The notes: generated by a model from the sequence alone, not told the origin. Shown: positions 15,448 to 23,501, counted from the stretch's first letter. The stretch is DNA of 25,418 nt from Candidatus Omnitrophota bacterium (GCA_030692055.1 JAUYCY010000103.1:1-25418), one strand, 5' to 3'. Made by a program: numbers and translations.

Positions 15448-16170
15448 TTATAAATTTATTAAAACATCTTTGAACAAATTCCTCTCTATATCAATTATTT
15501 CTGTAATTCCCTTTTTTGCTAAGGTAAGCATTTCATTTAAATCGTCCTGCGTAAATGCCAGGCGCTCGCCGGTGCCTTGCACTTCAATAAAATCTCCGCA
15601 GCCTTTCATTACGATATTCATATCCACGTCTGCGGTTGAATCCTCTGCGAATGTCAAATCTAAAATACTTTTACCTTTCCACATGCCTACGCTTACCGCT
15701 CCCAAGTAATCAGTTATACAAATCTCTTTAATCGTTCCTGCTTTATAAAGCTTGGATAAACAATCAACCAAAGAAATAAACCCGCCTATAATAGCAGAAA
15801 TTCTCGTTCCTCCGTCTGCCTGGATTACATCACAATCTATATAAATGGTGCGCTCGCCGATTCTTTTTAAATCCGTTATACTTCTTAGCGACCTGCCGAT
15901 TAAGCGTTGTATTTCATAGGTTCTTCCGGAATTTTTTTCTCTTTGGATTCTTATTTCGGTTGAACGCGGAAGCATCCCGTATTCAGCAGTAACCCAGCCG
16001 GTTCCTGAATTTCTTAAAAATAAAGGGACGTTTTTGTCAACGGTTGCAGTGCAGATTACTTTTGTGCTACCAACCTCAATTAAGCACGAGCCTTCGGCAT
16101 GCTTGTTAAAATGCCTTTCGATTTTTATTTTACGGAGCTCTTTAAAATCTCTTCCATCAAGCCTTTTCAT
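15448..16170 (-). CDS. rph: Ribonuclease PH
   Basis: 240 residues, full length for RNase PH (E. coli 238), a phosphorolytic 3'-to-5' exoribonuclease that trims tRNA 3' ends; relevant here because the local tRNAs lack encoded CCA. Family blocks: MKRLDGRDFKELRKIKIER at the start, GTGWVTAEYGMLPRST (56-71), GRTYEIQRLIGRSLRSITD (82-100), CDVIQADGGTR (113-123) and a C-terminal GTGERLAFTQDDLNEML. GGAGGT seven bases upstream of ATG supports the start. First gene of the rph-rdgB pair. Confidence 0.95.
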   Translation of the reverse strand: MKRLDGRDFKELRKIKIERHFNKHAEGSCLIEVGSTKVICTATVDKNVPLFLRNSGTGWVTAEYGMLPRSTEIRIQREKNSGRTYEIQRLIGRSLRSITDLKRIGERTIYIDCDVIQADGGTRISAIIGGFISLVDCLSKLYKAGTIKEICITDYLGAVSVGMWKGKSILDLTFAEDSTADVDMNIVMKGCGDFIEVQGTGERLAFTQDDLNEMLTLAKKGITEIIDIERNLFKDVLINL

Positions 16171-16350
16171 GATCTACCTCCGGGATTAGAAATAGCTGCA
16201 AGAAAACAAAAAAAACAATAAGACTAGCATCGTACTTAGACTAACGGAAGTGGAGAAAAATAACTTTTGTTGATAAATATGGTAGAATAAGCTGGCTAAG
16301 ACTATATTCCTCGGTATGCCGTCCCTATGCGACTTTCTTGCAGACCGAAA
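16171..16350. other. Intergenic region upstream of rph, possible structured RNA
   Basis: No gene. On the minus strand TCGGT-C-TGC (near 16344) can pair with GCA-T-ACCGA (near 16312), with an inner GTC/GAC pair closing a GCATAGG loop. No terminator T-run follows and no known riboswitch consensus matches. The rph ribosome-binding site lies at its left end. Confidence 0.35.
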
Positions 16351-16704
16351 CTATTTCTGAGAAAGTAAGGTAAAAAGACGTTGCGAAACTAAGAAATCTG
16401 TATCATTCATTATTTCTATTTGTTCTTTTAGCAAAGGTTTTAATTTTTCTACCGCGGCTTGTTTGCTCAATTTACCTGCTTTATAGTCATTTAAAGCCAT
16501 ATCAATTTCTTTCAATATTTGTCCTAGCCTATTATGATATTGAGAAAATTTAGGATTTATTTGCTCCATCTCCGCAATAAATCTTTCTCTTTCCTCAATA
16601 GACATCTTTTTTATAGAGACTTGTGCAGATAAAAATAAAGGAGTATTAAGTATAAATATGGAAAAAATAAGTATACTTTTATATAGTGATATTTTTTTAA
16701 GCAT
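16351..16704 (-). CDS. Small secreted helical protein (117 aa), function unknown
   Basis: Signal peptide about residues 1-27 (MLKKISLYK, hydrophobic core, LFLSAQ). The mature part is charged and alpha-helical: SIEERERFIAEMEQINPKF, then LGQILKEIDMALNDYKAGKL and EKLKPLLKEQIEIMND, with a likely coiled coil. I do not recognise the family; it could be a periplasmic chaperone-like or surface-accessory protein. AAAGGAGGT upstream of the ATG gives a very strong ribosome-binding site. It follows the third TESITITTYYP paralogue by 58 bases and may be co-transcribed with it. Confidence 0.75.
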   Translation of the reverse strand: MLKKISLYKSILIFSIFILNTPLFLSAQVSIKKMSIEERERFIAEMEQINPKFSQYHNRLGQILKEIDMALNDYKAGKLSKQAAVEKLKPLLKEQIEIMNDTDFLVSQRLFTLLSQK

Positions 16705-16762
16705 CGGCTACCTCCTTTATTTTAATAATAGAAGTGTGGTAATTTTTGTCTAAATAAATCGG

Positions 16763-17512
16763 TTATTTCCAGCAAACAATTACATTAAAAATATCAGCAC
16801 TGCCTCCAACGAGAACAGGAGGCATGAGCTGCTGAGAATGATACCCTGCCGGACACGACATACCGCCCGTATAAGGGTTGACTACATACCACGATGAAAC
16901 ATCTATGCCCAACCCCTCGTAGAAAGAAATCCACTCGCAGAGATAACAAGAATAGGCTCCTCCGAAATCTCCTCCAAACGTTTTCCAGCCGTTATTATAG
17001 TAATCCATAGAACCGTCGGTAGTATTAAACATCATCATTCCATTAACAGGGCCAGCTATAGCATTTCTATCGCCTTTAGTCATTCTCGGCGGAAGAAATC
17101 CGCTTGTATTTGAATTTACATCCAGTATTGCTTGTGGATTATCTGTCCCAATACCCACATTCCAGTTAGTATCATTGGCATAGAGGTCATTCGTTCCTGC
17201 AGGATGTGTCCAGTTAGAGCCAGCTACAACAAAACCATATGTTCCTGGTGTGGTTTCGCGGCATACCATAAGCTGGTTTACAGTTAACCTGTCATCGTAA
17301 TACATCACTCCTTCATTATTAGCATTGCAGGCAGGAATAGTGGTAGTAGGAAATAACCTAAGGTTTCCATACACCCCAAAAGGTGCAGGATAATAGGTAG
17401 TGATGGTGATGGATTCGGTTTGTTGGCAGAAGGCTGGGCCAATGGAGATAAAAATAAAAAGTGAAAGAAACACTAAAAAAGGAACATATAACCCTGGAAA
17501 ACGCTTCTTCAT
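16763..17512 (-). CDS. Secreted modular surface/fibre-like protein, paralogue 3
   Basis: 249 residues. Signal peptide about 1-30 (MKKRF, hydrophobic, GPAFCQQ), then TESITITTYYPAPFGVY. The next ~70 residues (LRLFPTTTIPAC, EGVMYYD, VNQLMVCRETTPGTYGF, SNWTHPAGTNDLYAND) closely match paralogue 2, followed by one NVGIGTDNPQAILDV repeat and an SGFLPPRMTKGDRNAI module matching paralogue 1. A cysteine-containing C-terminal domain (SCYLCEW, MSCPAGYH, VIVCWK) is probably disulfide-bonded. It is thus a mosaic of the other two. Start supported by a GAGGG site; a good promoter lies at 17556-17583. Role on the cell surface is inferred. Confidence 0.85.
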   Translation of the reverse strand: MKKRFPGLYVPFLVFLSLFIFISIGPAFCQQTESITITTYYPAPFGVYGNLRLFPTTTIPACNANNEGVMYYDDRLTVNQLMVCRETTPGTYGFVVAGSNWTHPAGTNDLYANDTNWNVGIGTDNPQAILDVNSNTSGFLPPRMTKGDRNAIAGPVNGMMMFNTTDGSMDYYNNGWKTFGGDFGGAYSCYLCEWISFYEGLGIDVSSWYVVNPYTGGMSCPAGYHSQQLMPPVLVGGSADIFNVIVCWK

Positions 17513-17555
17513 AAAACCCTCGTTTTTAAAATAGTGTTAATATTTTATCATTTTT

Positions 17556-17583
17556 ATTATAATACATTCTAAATTATCGTCAA
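17556..17583 (-). promoter_or_regulatory. Promoter of the paralogue-3 gene
   Basis: Minus strand TTGACG (17578-17583), 16-bp spacer, TATAAT (17556-17561, perfect -10), about 45 bases upstream of the ATG. Confidence 0.65.
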
Positions 17584-17653
17584 GATAATACTAATTAAAT
17601 CATTTCTGAGCTTTATTCTAAATACCAATTCAGACATTATTTTTACCATAAGG

Positions 17654-18199
17654 CTATAAATCTCTATAGATATTTCTGCCTTTATAATCTATTGCCACAA
17701 TCAAAGGAAAATCTTTTACCTTTAGTTGATATATTGCTTCCGGACCTAATTCTTTAAAACAAACTAATTTTTTGGAAATAACTTTTTTAGACAGCAACGC
17801 GCCGCAGCCGGCGGGTGCTACAAAATAAACTGCTTTATATTTTTTAATCAATTCTCTTACCTTTTTCGACCTTCTGCCCTTGCCGATCATTCCTAATAAC
17901 CCTTTTTTTAATAAAGGCTCAACAAAATTATCCATTCGGCTTGAAGTGGTAGGGCCGCAAGAACCTATAACCTTTCCTTCGGGCGTAGCTGTAGGCCCAC
18001 AATAATAAATAACTTGATTTTTTATATCAAAAGGTAGTTTTTTATCTCGCTTTACGAGTTCAACTAATTTTTTATGTGCCTGGTCTCGTGCGGTATACAT
18101 ATAACCGGAAAATAGCATTTCCTCTCCCATCTTAAGCGCCCTTATGGCATTTACTTCATTTTTCTTACTAGATTTCATCATCTCTCTTTTTCTAAACAT
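17654..18199 (-). CDS. Class I fumarate hydratase, beta subunit
   Basis: 181 residues forming the C-terminal (beta) half of the two-subunit [4Fe-4S] fumarase/L(+)-tartrate dehydratase family. Signatures: MYTARDQAHKKL (34-45), YYCGPTATPEGKVIGSCGPT (66-85), SRMDNFVEPLLKKGLLGMIGKG (87-108) and KELGPEAIYQLKVKDFPLIV (149-168). It should associate with the alpha subunit at 18939-19769 and interconvert fumarate and malate. The annotated ATG has no Shine-Dalgarno; ATGATG at codons 7-8 follows AGAAAAAGAGAG and is a likely true start. The alpha gene is not adjacent: efp lies between them. Tartrate dehydratase cannot be excluded. Confidence 0.88.
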   Translation of the reverse strand: MFRKREMMKSSKKNEVNAIRALKMGEEMLFSGYMYTARDQAHKKLVELVKRDKKLPFDIKNQVIYYCGPTATPEGKVIGSCGPTTSSRMDNFVEPLLKKGLLGMIGKGRRSKKVRELIKKYKAVYFVAPAGCGALLSKKVISKKLVCFKELGPEAIYQLKVKDFPLIVAIDYKGRNIYRDL

Positions 18200-18226
18200 T
18201 ATGGTTAATAGTATCGTCTAGCGTTT

Positions 18227-18332
18227 ATAGGTTGCGCCCATTCGACTTCGCTCAGGACTAAGTCCTGAGTATTATCGAAGGACGCTACTCGTTTCGTATA
18301 TCGTTTAACGTATTACGGTTAACGCAACCTAT
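18227..18332. repeat. GGTTGCG...CGCAACC element with a nested palindrome
   Basis: Outer arms ATAGGTTGCG/CGCAACCTAT (18227-18236 with 18323-18332). The right interior (CTCGTTTCGTAT, AACGTATTACGG) matches the element at 10086-10145. Inserted after the left arm is a second palindrome, TTCGACTTCGCTCAGGACT and AGTCCTGAGTATTATCGAA (18241-18279), a family also present at 23541-23597. Confidence 0.75.
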
Positions 18333-18334
18333 CT

Positions 18335-18889
18335 TTATGTTCTTCCTACATACTCCCCAGTTGCTGTATCTATACGTACAATATCACCCTCTTTTATAAA
18401 AAGCGGGGCATTGACTTTATAGCCAGTTTCAAGAGTAACCTGCTTTCTGGCTGTTCCTTCAGTATCTCCCCTCAGTCCCACAGGCGCCTCAATAACTTTT
18501 AAATCCACTCGCGGCGAAAGTTCCAAAGAAACAGGTTTATGATTATAATATAAAAATTTAACTTCTGAATTTTCTTTAATATAATTTTTGCTATCACCAA
18601 CGATATCTTCTCCTAGCACAACCGTGTCATAGGTTTCCATATCCATAAAGTGATATCCAGGGCTATCATGGTAAAGGTATTGCGCTTTTTGCGAATCTAA
18701 GCGCGCTTCATCTACTTCATCGTCAGGGTTATAACGCTGTTTTATCACGCGCCCGTCTTTAAGGTTCTTTAAATACACCTGATAGCACGCCCGGTAATTT
18801 CCGGGAGTGCGATGGTCTATATCTGTCACAATATACAAATCCCCTTTTTCGTTAATGACTGTGCCTTTTTTCATTTGCGATGCTCGCAC
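18335..18889 (-). CDS. efp: Elongation factor P
   Basis: 184 residues, three-domain EF-P that relieves ribosome stalling at polyproline. Recognised by GDLYIVTDIDHRTPGNYRA (16-34), LKDGRVIKQRYNPDDEVDEA, YLYHDSPGYHFMDMETYD, LSPRVDLKVIEAPVGLRGDT and the C-terminal GYKVNAPLFIKEGDIVRIDT followed by GEYVGR. At the tip of the domain I loop, where E. coli has modified Lys34 (KPGK), this protein has PGN31-Y-R33, so there is no lysine at the tip; modification, if any, must differ. The start is GTG, preceded by AAGGGG; ATG at codon 6 is the alternative. The gene sits between the two fumarase subunit genes. Confidence 0.92.
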   Translation of the reverse strand: MRASQMKKGTVINEKGDLYIVTDIDHRTPGNYRACYQVYLKNLKDGRVIKQRYNPDDEVDEARLDSQKAQYLYHDSPGYHFMDMETYDTVVLGEDIVGDSKNYIKENSEVKFLYYNHKPVSLELSPRVDLKVIEAPVGLRGDTEGTARKQVTLETGYKVNAPLFIKEGDIVRIDTATGEYVGRT

Positions 18890-18938
18890 TGTTTCAACCC
18901 CTTATTAACTAATATTTAAATTTATTTTTCGCTTTGCG

Positions 18939-19769
18939 CTATACTTTAATATTTACTATTGCGCTTCTAAGTGCGTGACAACTAATATTTACTCCAACCG
19001 GCAATCCCGCAATATGCGTAGGTACAGTTTTAACTTTTACCGCCAGACAGGTATGTTTCCCGCCTAAGCCCATTGGCCCGATATTTAAAGCATTTATTTT
19101 TTTAAGTAACTTTTTTTCTAAACCATTTATAAAATAATTCTTGTTTGGCTTATCAACTCTTTCGATAAGCGCTTTTTTTGCTAAAAGTAACGCACTGTCA
19201 GACGTTCCTCCGATTCCTACACCGACAATAAAGGGGGGGCAAGCCTCTGGCCCTGCTTCTTTTGCGCTCTCAACTATAAACTCTTCAATATCTTTTATGG
19301 TAACCGTGGGGTTAAACATCTTCAGCTGTGTTTTGTTTTCGCTGCCAAAACCTTTAGGTAAAAGTGTAACTTTTATTCCTCTTACTTTAGAAGAAAAATC
19401 TATATGCGACGCTCCACCTTTATATGAAGATTTTGCCCGCCTTAAAGGGTCAATAATTGAGGGGCGTAGGCAATTCTTTCTATAACCGCTAATAATACCT
19501 TCTTCAATATTACCAATTATCCTATCATTAATAGATATGCTTTTGCCTACTTCAATAAAAATTACCGGAAAACCCGTATCTTGACAAATGGCTAATCTCT
19601 CTTTTTTAGCAATTTTGGCATTTTCTAAAATCCAACTTAAAGCTTTTTTTGCCTTTTTTTCTTTCTCCTGACTGTGGGCTTTGCGTAAAAGGCGTAAAAC
19701 ATCGGCCCTTAAGGAAAAATTTGCTTCGGCAACCATATTTTCGATTTGCTTTCGCATACCTATGCTCAT
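18939..19769 (-). CDS. Class I fumarate hydratase, alpha subunit
   Basis: 276 residues, the iron-sulfur subunit of the two-subunit fumarase family. Likely [4Fe-4S] ligands: Cys62 in CQDTG, Cys177 in EACPPFIVGVGIGGTSD and Cys264 in VNISCHALRSA. Other family blocks: FSSKVRGIKVTLLPKGFGSE (125-144), GPMGLGGKHTCLAVKV (231-246) and THIAGLPVGVNI (251-262). Its ATGA overlaps the last codon of queE, so translation is coupled to the queuosine genes, which have no known metabolic link to fumarase. The beta subunit gene follows after efp. Confidence 0.9.
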   Translation of the reverse strand: MSIGMRKQIENMVAEANFSLRADVLRLLRKAHSQEKEKKAKKALSWILENAKIAKKERLAICQDTGFPVIFIEVGKSISINDRIIGNIEEGIISGYRKNCLRPSIIDPLRRAKSSYKGGASHIDFSSKVRGIKVTLLPKGFGSENKTQLKMFNPTVTIKDIEEFIVESAKEAGPEACPPFIVGVGIGGTSDSALLLAKKALIERVDKPNKNYFINGLEKKLLKKINALNIGPMGLGGKHTCLAVKVKTVPTHIAGLPVGVNISCHALRSAIVNIKV

Positions 19770-20431
19770 TGTACGCCTAATTTCTTATGTATTTGGGGGA
19801 TAATTATAGCTTTTATGCCTCCGTTTATACATAATCCGCGGAATAACAGCAATTTCTCTTCCAATAAATCTTCAAGCGGATTTTCCGGCTGAAGCACAAA
19901 ATGTAAATCAGGCTTTAATTCCTTAATAAGCGCTATTGATTTAGCGATATCGTCCATTACGGTATATTTTCCTATTACTGCCTTAACAAATACTTCCTTA
20001 GCTCGAGCGATTTCCAAAAACTTTTTATGCTCGTTCCATAAATCTTTCTGCTGTGTTGACGAAGGCAATTTGAAATCCATAGCAATTACATCTATATAGT
20101 CAATAACCCTTTTTAAATTATTGTGCAAGATTCCGTTAGTTTCTAAATAAATGGTTTTACACCTAACTTTAAGTTCATGGCATAAATCAGTTAAAAAATC
20201 AATTTGCAGTAACGGTTCCCCTCCGGTTAGCGATATTGAATGATAGTTGCTGTATCTCGAAATAGATTCTAATACTTCTTCAACTGTTTTTTCTTCATAA
20301 AATTCTAGCTTTGTATCGCAAAACGAACAGTCTAAGCCGCAGCCATAAAAACGCACAAAAACCTGCTCTTTGCCTTGACATATACCTTCTCCTTGGATAC
20401 TTTTAAAAATTTCTGATATTTTCGCTTTCAT
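19766..20431 (-). CDS. queE: 7-carboxy-7-deazaguanine synthase
   Basis: 221-residue radical SAM enzyme converting 6-carboxytetrahydropterin to 7-carboxy-7-deazaguanine, third step of preQ0 synthesis. Cluster-binding cysteines are C31, C35 and C38 (CGLDCSFCD), the CX3CX2C spacing typical of canonical QueE. IFKSIQGEG (8-16) and SLTGGEPLLQ (67-76, the GGE motif) are family marks. Downstream of queC in the same direction after an 81-base gap holding a palindrome; its stop overlaps the fumarase alpha start by four bases. Confidence 0.94.
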   Translation of the reverse strand: MKAKISEIFKSIQGEGICQGKEQVFVRFYGCGLDCSFCDTKLEFYEEKTVEEVLESISRYSNYHSISLTGGEPLLQIDFLTDLCHELKVRCKTIYLETNGILHNNLKRVIDYIDVIAMDFKLPSSTQQKDLWNEHKKFLEIARAKEVFVKAVIGKYTVMDDIAKSIALIKELKPDLHFVLQPENPLEDLLEEKLLLFRGLCINGGIKAIIIPQIHKKLGVQ

Positions 20432-20448
20432 TATAAAATGATTAGACC

Positions 20449-20486
20449 GATTTCCGCCTGAGGCGGATCAGCCTTCGGCTGAAGAT
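20449..20486. repeat. Dispersed CCGCC/GGCGGATC palindrome between queC and queE
   Basis: GATTTCCGCCTGAGGCGGATCA followed by GCCTTCGGCTGAAGAT: two adjacent hairpins of the dispersed family. Confidence 0.7.
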
Positions 20487-20512
20487 ATAGACTACACAGA
20501 TTTTTTATAATT

Positions 20513-21187
20513 TCAAAAAGAAGTATTGCTTTTTTTTGAAATTAGCAATGGATCTGTTATCCCAAGCTGGTTAAATGCATTGATTCTAAAATGGCAGCTA
20601 TCGCATTTTTGACAAGGGAACTTTCCGCCTTGATAACAAGACCAAGTATGTTGGAAAGGTACGCCCAGTTTTAACCCCATTTTGATTATTTCTTTCTTAC
20701 TTTTATTTATCAAAGGCGCTTCTATTTTGATGTCACCCTGTTTCATTCCTATATCAACGGCTTGCTCAAAAGCTTTCAAAAATTGTGGCCGGCAATCAGG
20801 ATAACCGGAATAATCCTGGATATGCGCGCCGATAAATACTTTCTTGGCACCGATACTTTCCGCAAGCGAAAAAGCATAGCTTAAAAAAACAATATTCCTT
20901 GCCGCAACATAGGTAGAAGGAATCTCGTGTGTAGCTAAATTGCGGTTTAACGGAACGTGCTTTTTCATATCAGTTAAACTAGAATGTGTCCACGCAAGGT
21001 TTATCTTTACGACATAATGAACAACGTTATTTAACTCTGCGATTTTTTTTGCTGCTTCTATCTCTTTTTTATGGCGCTGATGATAATTAAAAATAAGCGC
21101 GGTTAACTTAAACCCAAGTTTTTTGGCAAAGTAAAGTGTCGTGGCGGAATCCAATCCGCCGGAAAGTAAAATAATTGCTTTTTTCAT
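20513..21187 (-). CDS. queC: 7-cyano-7-deazaguanine (preQ0) synthase
   Basis: 224 residues; ATP-dependent conversion of 7-carboxy-7-deazaguanine to preQ0. PP-loop LSGGLDSATT (8-17), STYVAARNIVFLSYA (90-104), GAHIQDYSGYPDCRPQF (119-135), and the zinc-binding cysteines in TWSCYQGGKFPCQKCDSCHF (186-205). Start overlaps the queD stop by ATGA. Together with queD and queE it gives the GTP-derived route to preQ0, after FolE. Confidence 0.95.
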   Translation of the reverse strand: MKKAIILLSGGLDSATTLYFAKKLGFKLTALIFNYHQRHKKEIEAAKKIAELNNVVHYVVKINLAWTHSSLTDMKKHVPLNRNLATHEIPSTYVAARNIVFLSYAFSLAESIGAKKVFIGAHIQDYSGYPDCRPQFLKAFEQAVDIGMKQGDIKIEAPLINKSKKEIIKMGLKLGVPFQHTWSCYQGGKFPCQKCDSCHFRINAFNQLGITDPLLISKKSNTSF

Positions 21188-21552
21188 TCACTATAGGCAG
21201 CGCAGGAGTTTTCTGTCTCCCATACTAATACTTCCTCTAATTTACATTTTTGCTTAGCGATTATCTTTTTCAATTTTGAAAAAATATAACGCGCAATTGC
21301 TTCCGAGCTAGGGTTAACCTTGCTAAAATATTCCAATTCATTGATATGTTTATGGTCTAGCTCTTCTAAAACTTTATTAGTTATTCTTTTTAATTCATGA
21401 AAATCTATCACCATTCCCAATGAATTTAGTTTTTCTGAAGAAGCTAATACTTCAACTTTCCAGTTATGTCCGTGCAGAGATTCGCATTTTCCTTTATATC
21501 CCCGTAAAGAATGCGCGGCGCTAAAATTTGAAATTACTTTTATTTTATACAT
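21184..21552 (-). CDS. queD: 6-carboxy-5,6,7,8-tetrahydropterin synthase
   Basis: 122 residues, usual QueD length. Zinc ligands His14 (FSAAHSL), His27 and His29 (LHGHNW); catalytic Cys23 in GKCESLHGHNW; GMVIDFHELK (46-55) and LDHKHIN (65-71) follow, and a C-terminal VWETENSCAAY. Converts dihydroneopterin triphosphate to 6-carboxytetrahydropterin. First gene of the queD-queC-queE set. The upstream 127 bases hold a palindrome but no preQ1 riboswitch that I can recognise. Confidence 0.95.
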   Translation of the reverse strand: MYKIKVISNFSAAHSLRGYKGKCESLHGHNWKVEVLASSEKLNSLGMVIDFHELKRITNKVLEELDHKHINELEYFSKVNPSSEAIARYIFSKLKKIIAKQKCKLEEVLVWETENSCAAYSE

Positions 21553-21626
21553 TTTAACTATCGTTAAAATTCGATTACAGCGATGGGAAAATGATTACGG
21601 CGATTTTTTCAATCGCTGAAATCTAT

Positions 21627-21665
21627 ATTTTCCGCCGAAGGCGGATCCGCCTCTGGCGGAAATCT
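21627..21665. repeat. Dispersed palindrome, best-preserved copy
   Basis: TTTTCCGCCGAAGGCGG, ATCC, then GCCTCTGGCGGAAAT: CCGCC-GAA-GGCGG and CCGCC-TCT-GGCGG hairpins share the GGATCC centre, and the outer TTTCCGCC/GGCGGAAA arms also pair. Lies between the murI stop and queD. Just to its left-hand side on the minus strand is another hairpin built on CAGCGATT/AATCGC (about 21600-21618). Confidence 0.75.
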
Positions 21666-21679
21666 CTAAAATTATAACT

Positions 21680-22501
21680 TTAATGAGAGCTATCTACAAC
21701 TTTAGGTGTCGGAATATCTCTTTTCAAAAATAGTTTCGCTAATTTTCTAAATCCCTTTGGCTCGTCAGAAACGTAAAAGTCCACCTTACCTTTTTTGCCA
21801 GCCCTATTATTCAACTTCTTTACATCAAGCAAATTTTTTGTATGTACGGCTACTTCTTTTGCCGAATCAATTATGCATACCCCTTTTAAGTATTTTGATA
21901 TTGGCTCCTTTAAAAGAGGGTAATGCGTACATCCCAAGATTACCGTATCTACATTTTTCGCCTTAATTTCTTCTAAATACATCCTTACGATAGAATTTAC
22001 GATGCTGCCGCTCAGAATTGCCTCTTCCACTAACGGAACGAATAGCGGACAAGCCTTGGAATATACTTTTGCGTTTCGATTCCTCTTTGCTATCTCTTTT
22101 CTATAGCTACCGCTGTTTATGGTTGAACGCGTTCCGATAACGCCTATTCTATTATTTTTTGAAATACCGATAGCCTTTTTGGCTCCGGCCTCGATTACTC
22201 CGATTACCGGTGCGCTAAAATTCTTTTTAAAATAATCCAACGCTAAAGCAGAAGAAGTATTACACGCGATTACAACCATTTTTACTTTTCTCTTTAAAAG
22301 AAAAAGGACATTTTCTGTACTAAACTTTATAATTGTCGATTTTGATTTATTACCATAAGGCACCCTTGCGGTATCGCCAAAATAAATTATATCTTCAGAC
22401 GGCAATATTTTCTCTATCTCGCGTAGTACCGTCAACCCCCCTACGCCAGAATCGAAGATACCAATCGGTTTATTTCTAGCGTTTATCTGCATAAGATTCA
22501 T
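21680..22501 (-). CDS. murI: Glutamate racemase
   Basis: 273 residues; makes D-glutamate for peptidoglycan. FDSGVGGLTVLREI (16-29), YFGDTARVPYGNKS (40-53), catalytic Cys80 in VIACNTSSA and Cys191 in LGCTHYPLL are all present. The start overlaps the 3' end of the upstream amidase gene by 26 bases, and no Shine-Dalgarno is clear; ATG at codon 4 is a possible alternative. Pairing with an amidase makes a small cell-wall unit. Confidence 0.95.
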   Translation of the reverse strand: MNLMQINARNKPIGIFDSGVGGLTVLREIEKILPSEDIIYFGDTARVPYGNKSKSTIIKFSTENVLFLLKRKVKMVVIACNTSSALALDYFKKNFSAPVIGVIEAGAKKAIGISKNNRIGVIGTRSTINSGSYRKEIAKRNRNAKVYSKACPLFVPLVEEAILSGSIVNSIVRMYLEEIKAKNVDTVILGCTHYPLLKEPISKYLKGVCIIDSAKEVAVHTKNLLDVKKLNNRAGKKGKVDFYVSDEPKGFRKLAKLFLKRDIPTPKVVDSSH

Positions 22502-23501
22502 TTTGCTTGTTCAAAGAAACCACACCAAGAGTGATTGCCTCAGCGATTTGATTTTGATAAGTTTTTCTCATGAGGCACTTCTCTTCGTAGCGATTGCTTA
22601 TATAGCCTATCTCTACCAAAACCGAGGGAACGTATGCCAGGCGTAATACATAAAAAGGGGCTTTTTTGGGCGGTTTTACCTTAAATCCTAAATTCTTGAA
22701 GCTAAAATAAAGAGCGTGAGTAAAATCCATAGATAGAGCATAATTTTTTGTAAGAAGTAAATCCCATAGAATTACTTCAGCATCAAAAGGTATTTTCTGC
22801 GGCCCAAAGCTCTCTTCTTTTGCTAAATCAATCGCTCTTTCTTCGCTGTTGAAGCGCGAAGGCGAAAGGTAATACACCTCTACCCCCTTCATTTGCCTTG
22901 AACGGTTAGCATTACTGTGTATAGAGATAAAAAGGTCTGCATTATGTTTTTTTGCTATATCAACCCGCTCCTGAAGCGTAAGATAAATATCATGGGAACG
23001 TGTCAGTATAACTCTAAAACCCTTTTGCTCTAGCTCTTGCTTTAAATATTTTGCTACTTTTAAATTTAAAACTTTCTCTTCTAGCCCCCTATAAGATATT
23101 GCCCCAGGGTCTTTTCCGCCGTGGCCGGGATCAACAACAATTGTTTTTATAGTGAAGGAAGCCCTGAAAGGAGTTATTTCCTTAGAAGAAATTATTTTTT
23201 CTAATTCACGCGAAAGCAATATCTTTCCGTTAGAATATAGAGGAGGGTTTTTAAGGTCAAAAACATTACCGTTAAAATAGCCTACATTAGAATTAAGAAT
23301 AAGGCGTAAATCTTTCCCGCTAGATGAAATCTTAACCATGTCATCGAGGGTGTCGAAACTATATTGTAAATTATATTTTTTGCAAAAATCATCTAGATAC
23401 ATGAAATCGGAAGATTGATACCCTATTGGTATATTTTTATGCGAAGTAGTAACGCAAGCAGCAAGAAAGACAATAAAAAACAAGCTTAAAAGCCTATGCA
23501 T
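22476..23501 (-). CDS. N-acetylmuramoyl-L-alanine amidase (Amidase_3), predicted lipoprotein
   Basis: 341 residues. N-terminal lipoprotein signal MHRLLSLFFIVFLAAC with lipobox LAAC (Cys16). Residues ~30-105 form a small N-terminal domain (YLDDFCKKYN, FDTLDDMVKISS, GNVFDLKNPPLYSNGKILL) resembling the copper-amine-oxidase-N-like domain often joined to amidases. The catalytic Amidase_3 domain starts at about 119 with VVDPGHGGKDPGA (122-134): His127, Glu142 and His195 (SIHSNA) are the zinc ligands, and VLVEIGYISNRYEE near the C-terminus holds the catalytic glutamate. It cleaves the peptide from MurNAc, probably at the outer membrane or in the periplasm, in cell separation or wall turnover. Overlaps murI. 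Confidence 0.92.
   Translation of the reverse strand: MHRLLSLFFIVFLAACVTTSHKNIPIGYQSSDFMYLDDFCKKYNLQYSFDTLDDMVKISSSGKDLRLILNSNVGYFNGNVFDLKNPPLYSNGKILLSRELEKIISSKEITPFRASFTIKTIVVDPGHGGKDPGAISYRGLEEKVLNLKVAKYLKQELEQKGFRVILTRSHDIYLTLQERVDIAKKHNADLFISIHSNANRSRQMKGVEVYYLSPSRFNSEERAIDLAKEESFGPQKIPFDAEVILWDLLLTKNYALSMDFTHALYFSFKNLGFKVKPPKKAPFYVLRLAYVPSVLVEIGYISNRYEEKCLMRKTYQNQIAEAITLGVVSLNKQNESYADKR

Noticed and set aside
21553..21680. preQ1 riboswitch upstream of queD
   Set aside because: No preQ1-I or preQ1-II signature; the region holds a CAGCGATT hairpin and the dispersed palindrome.
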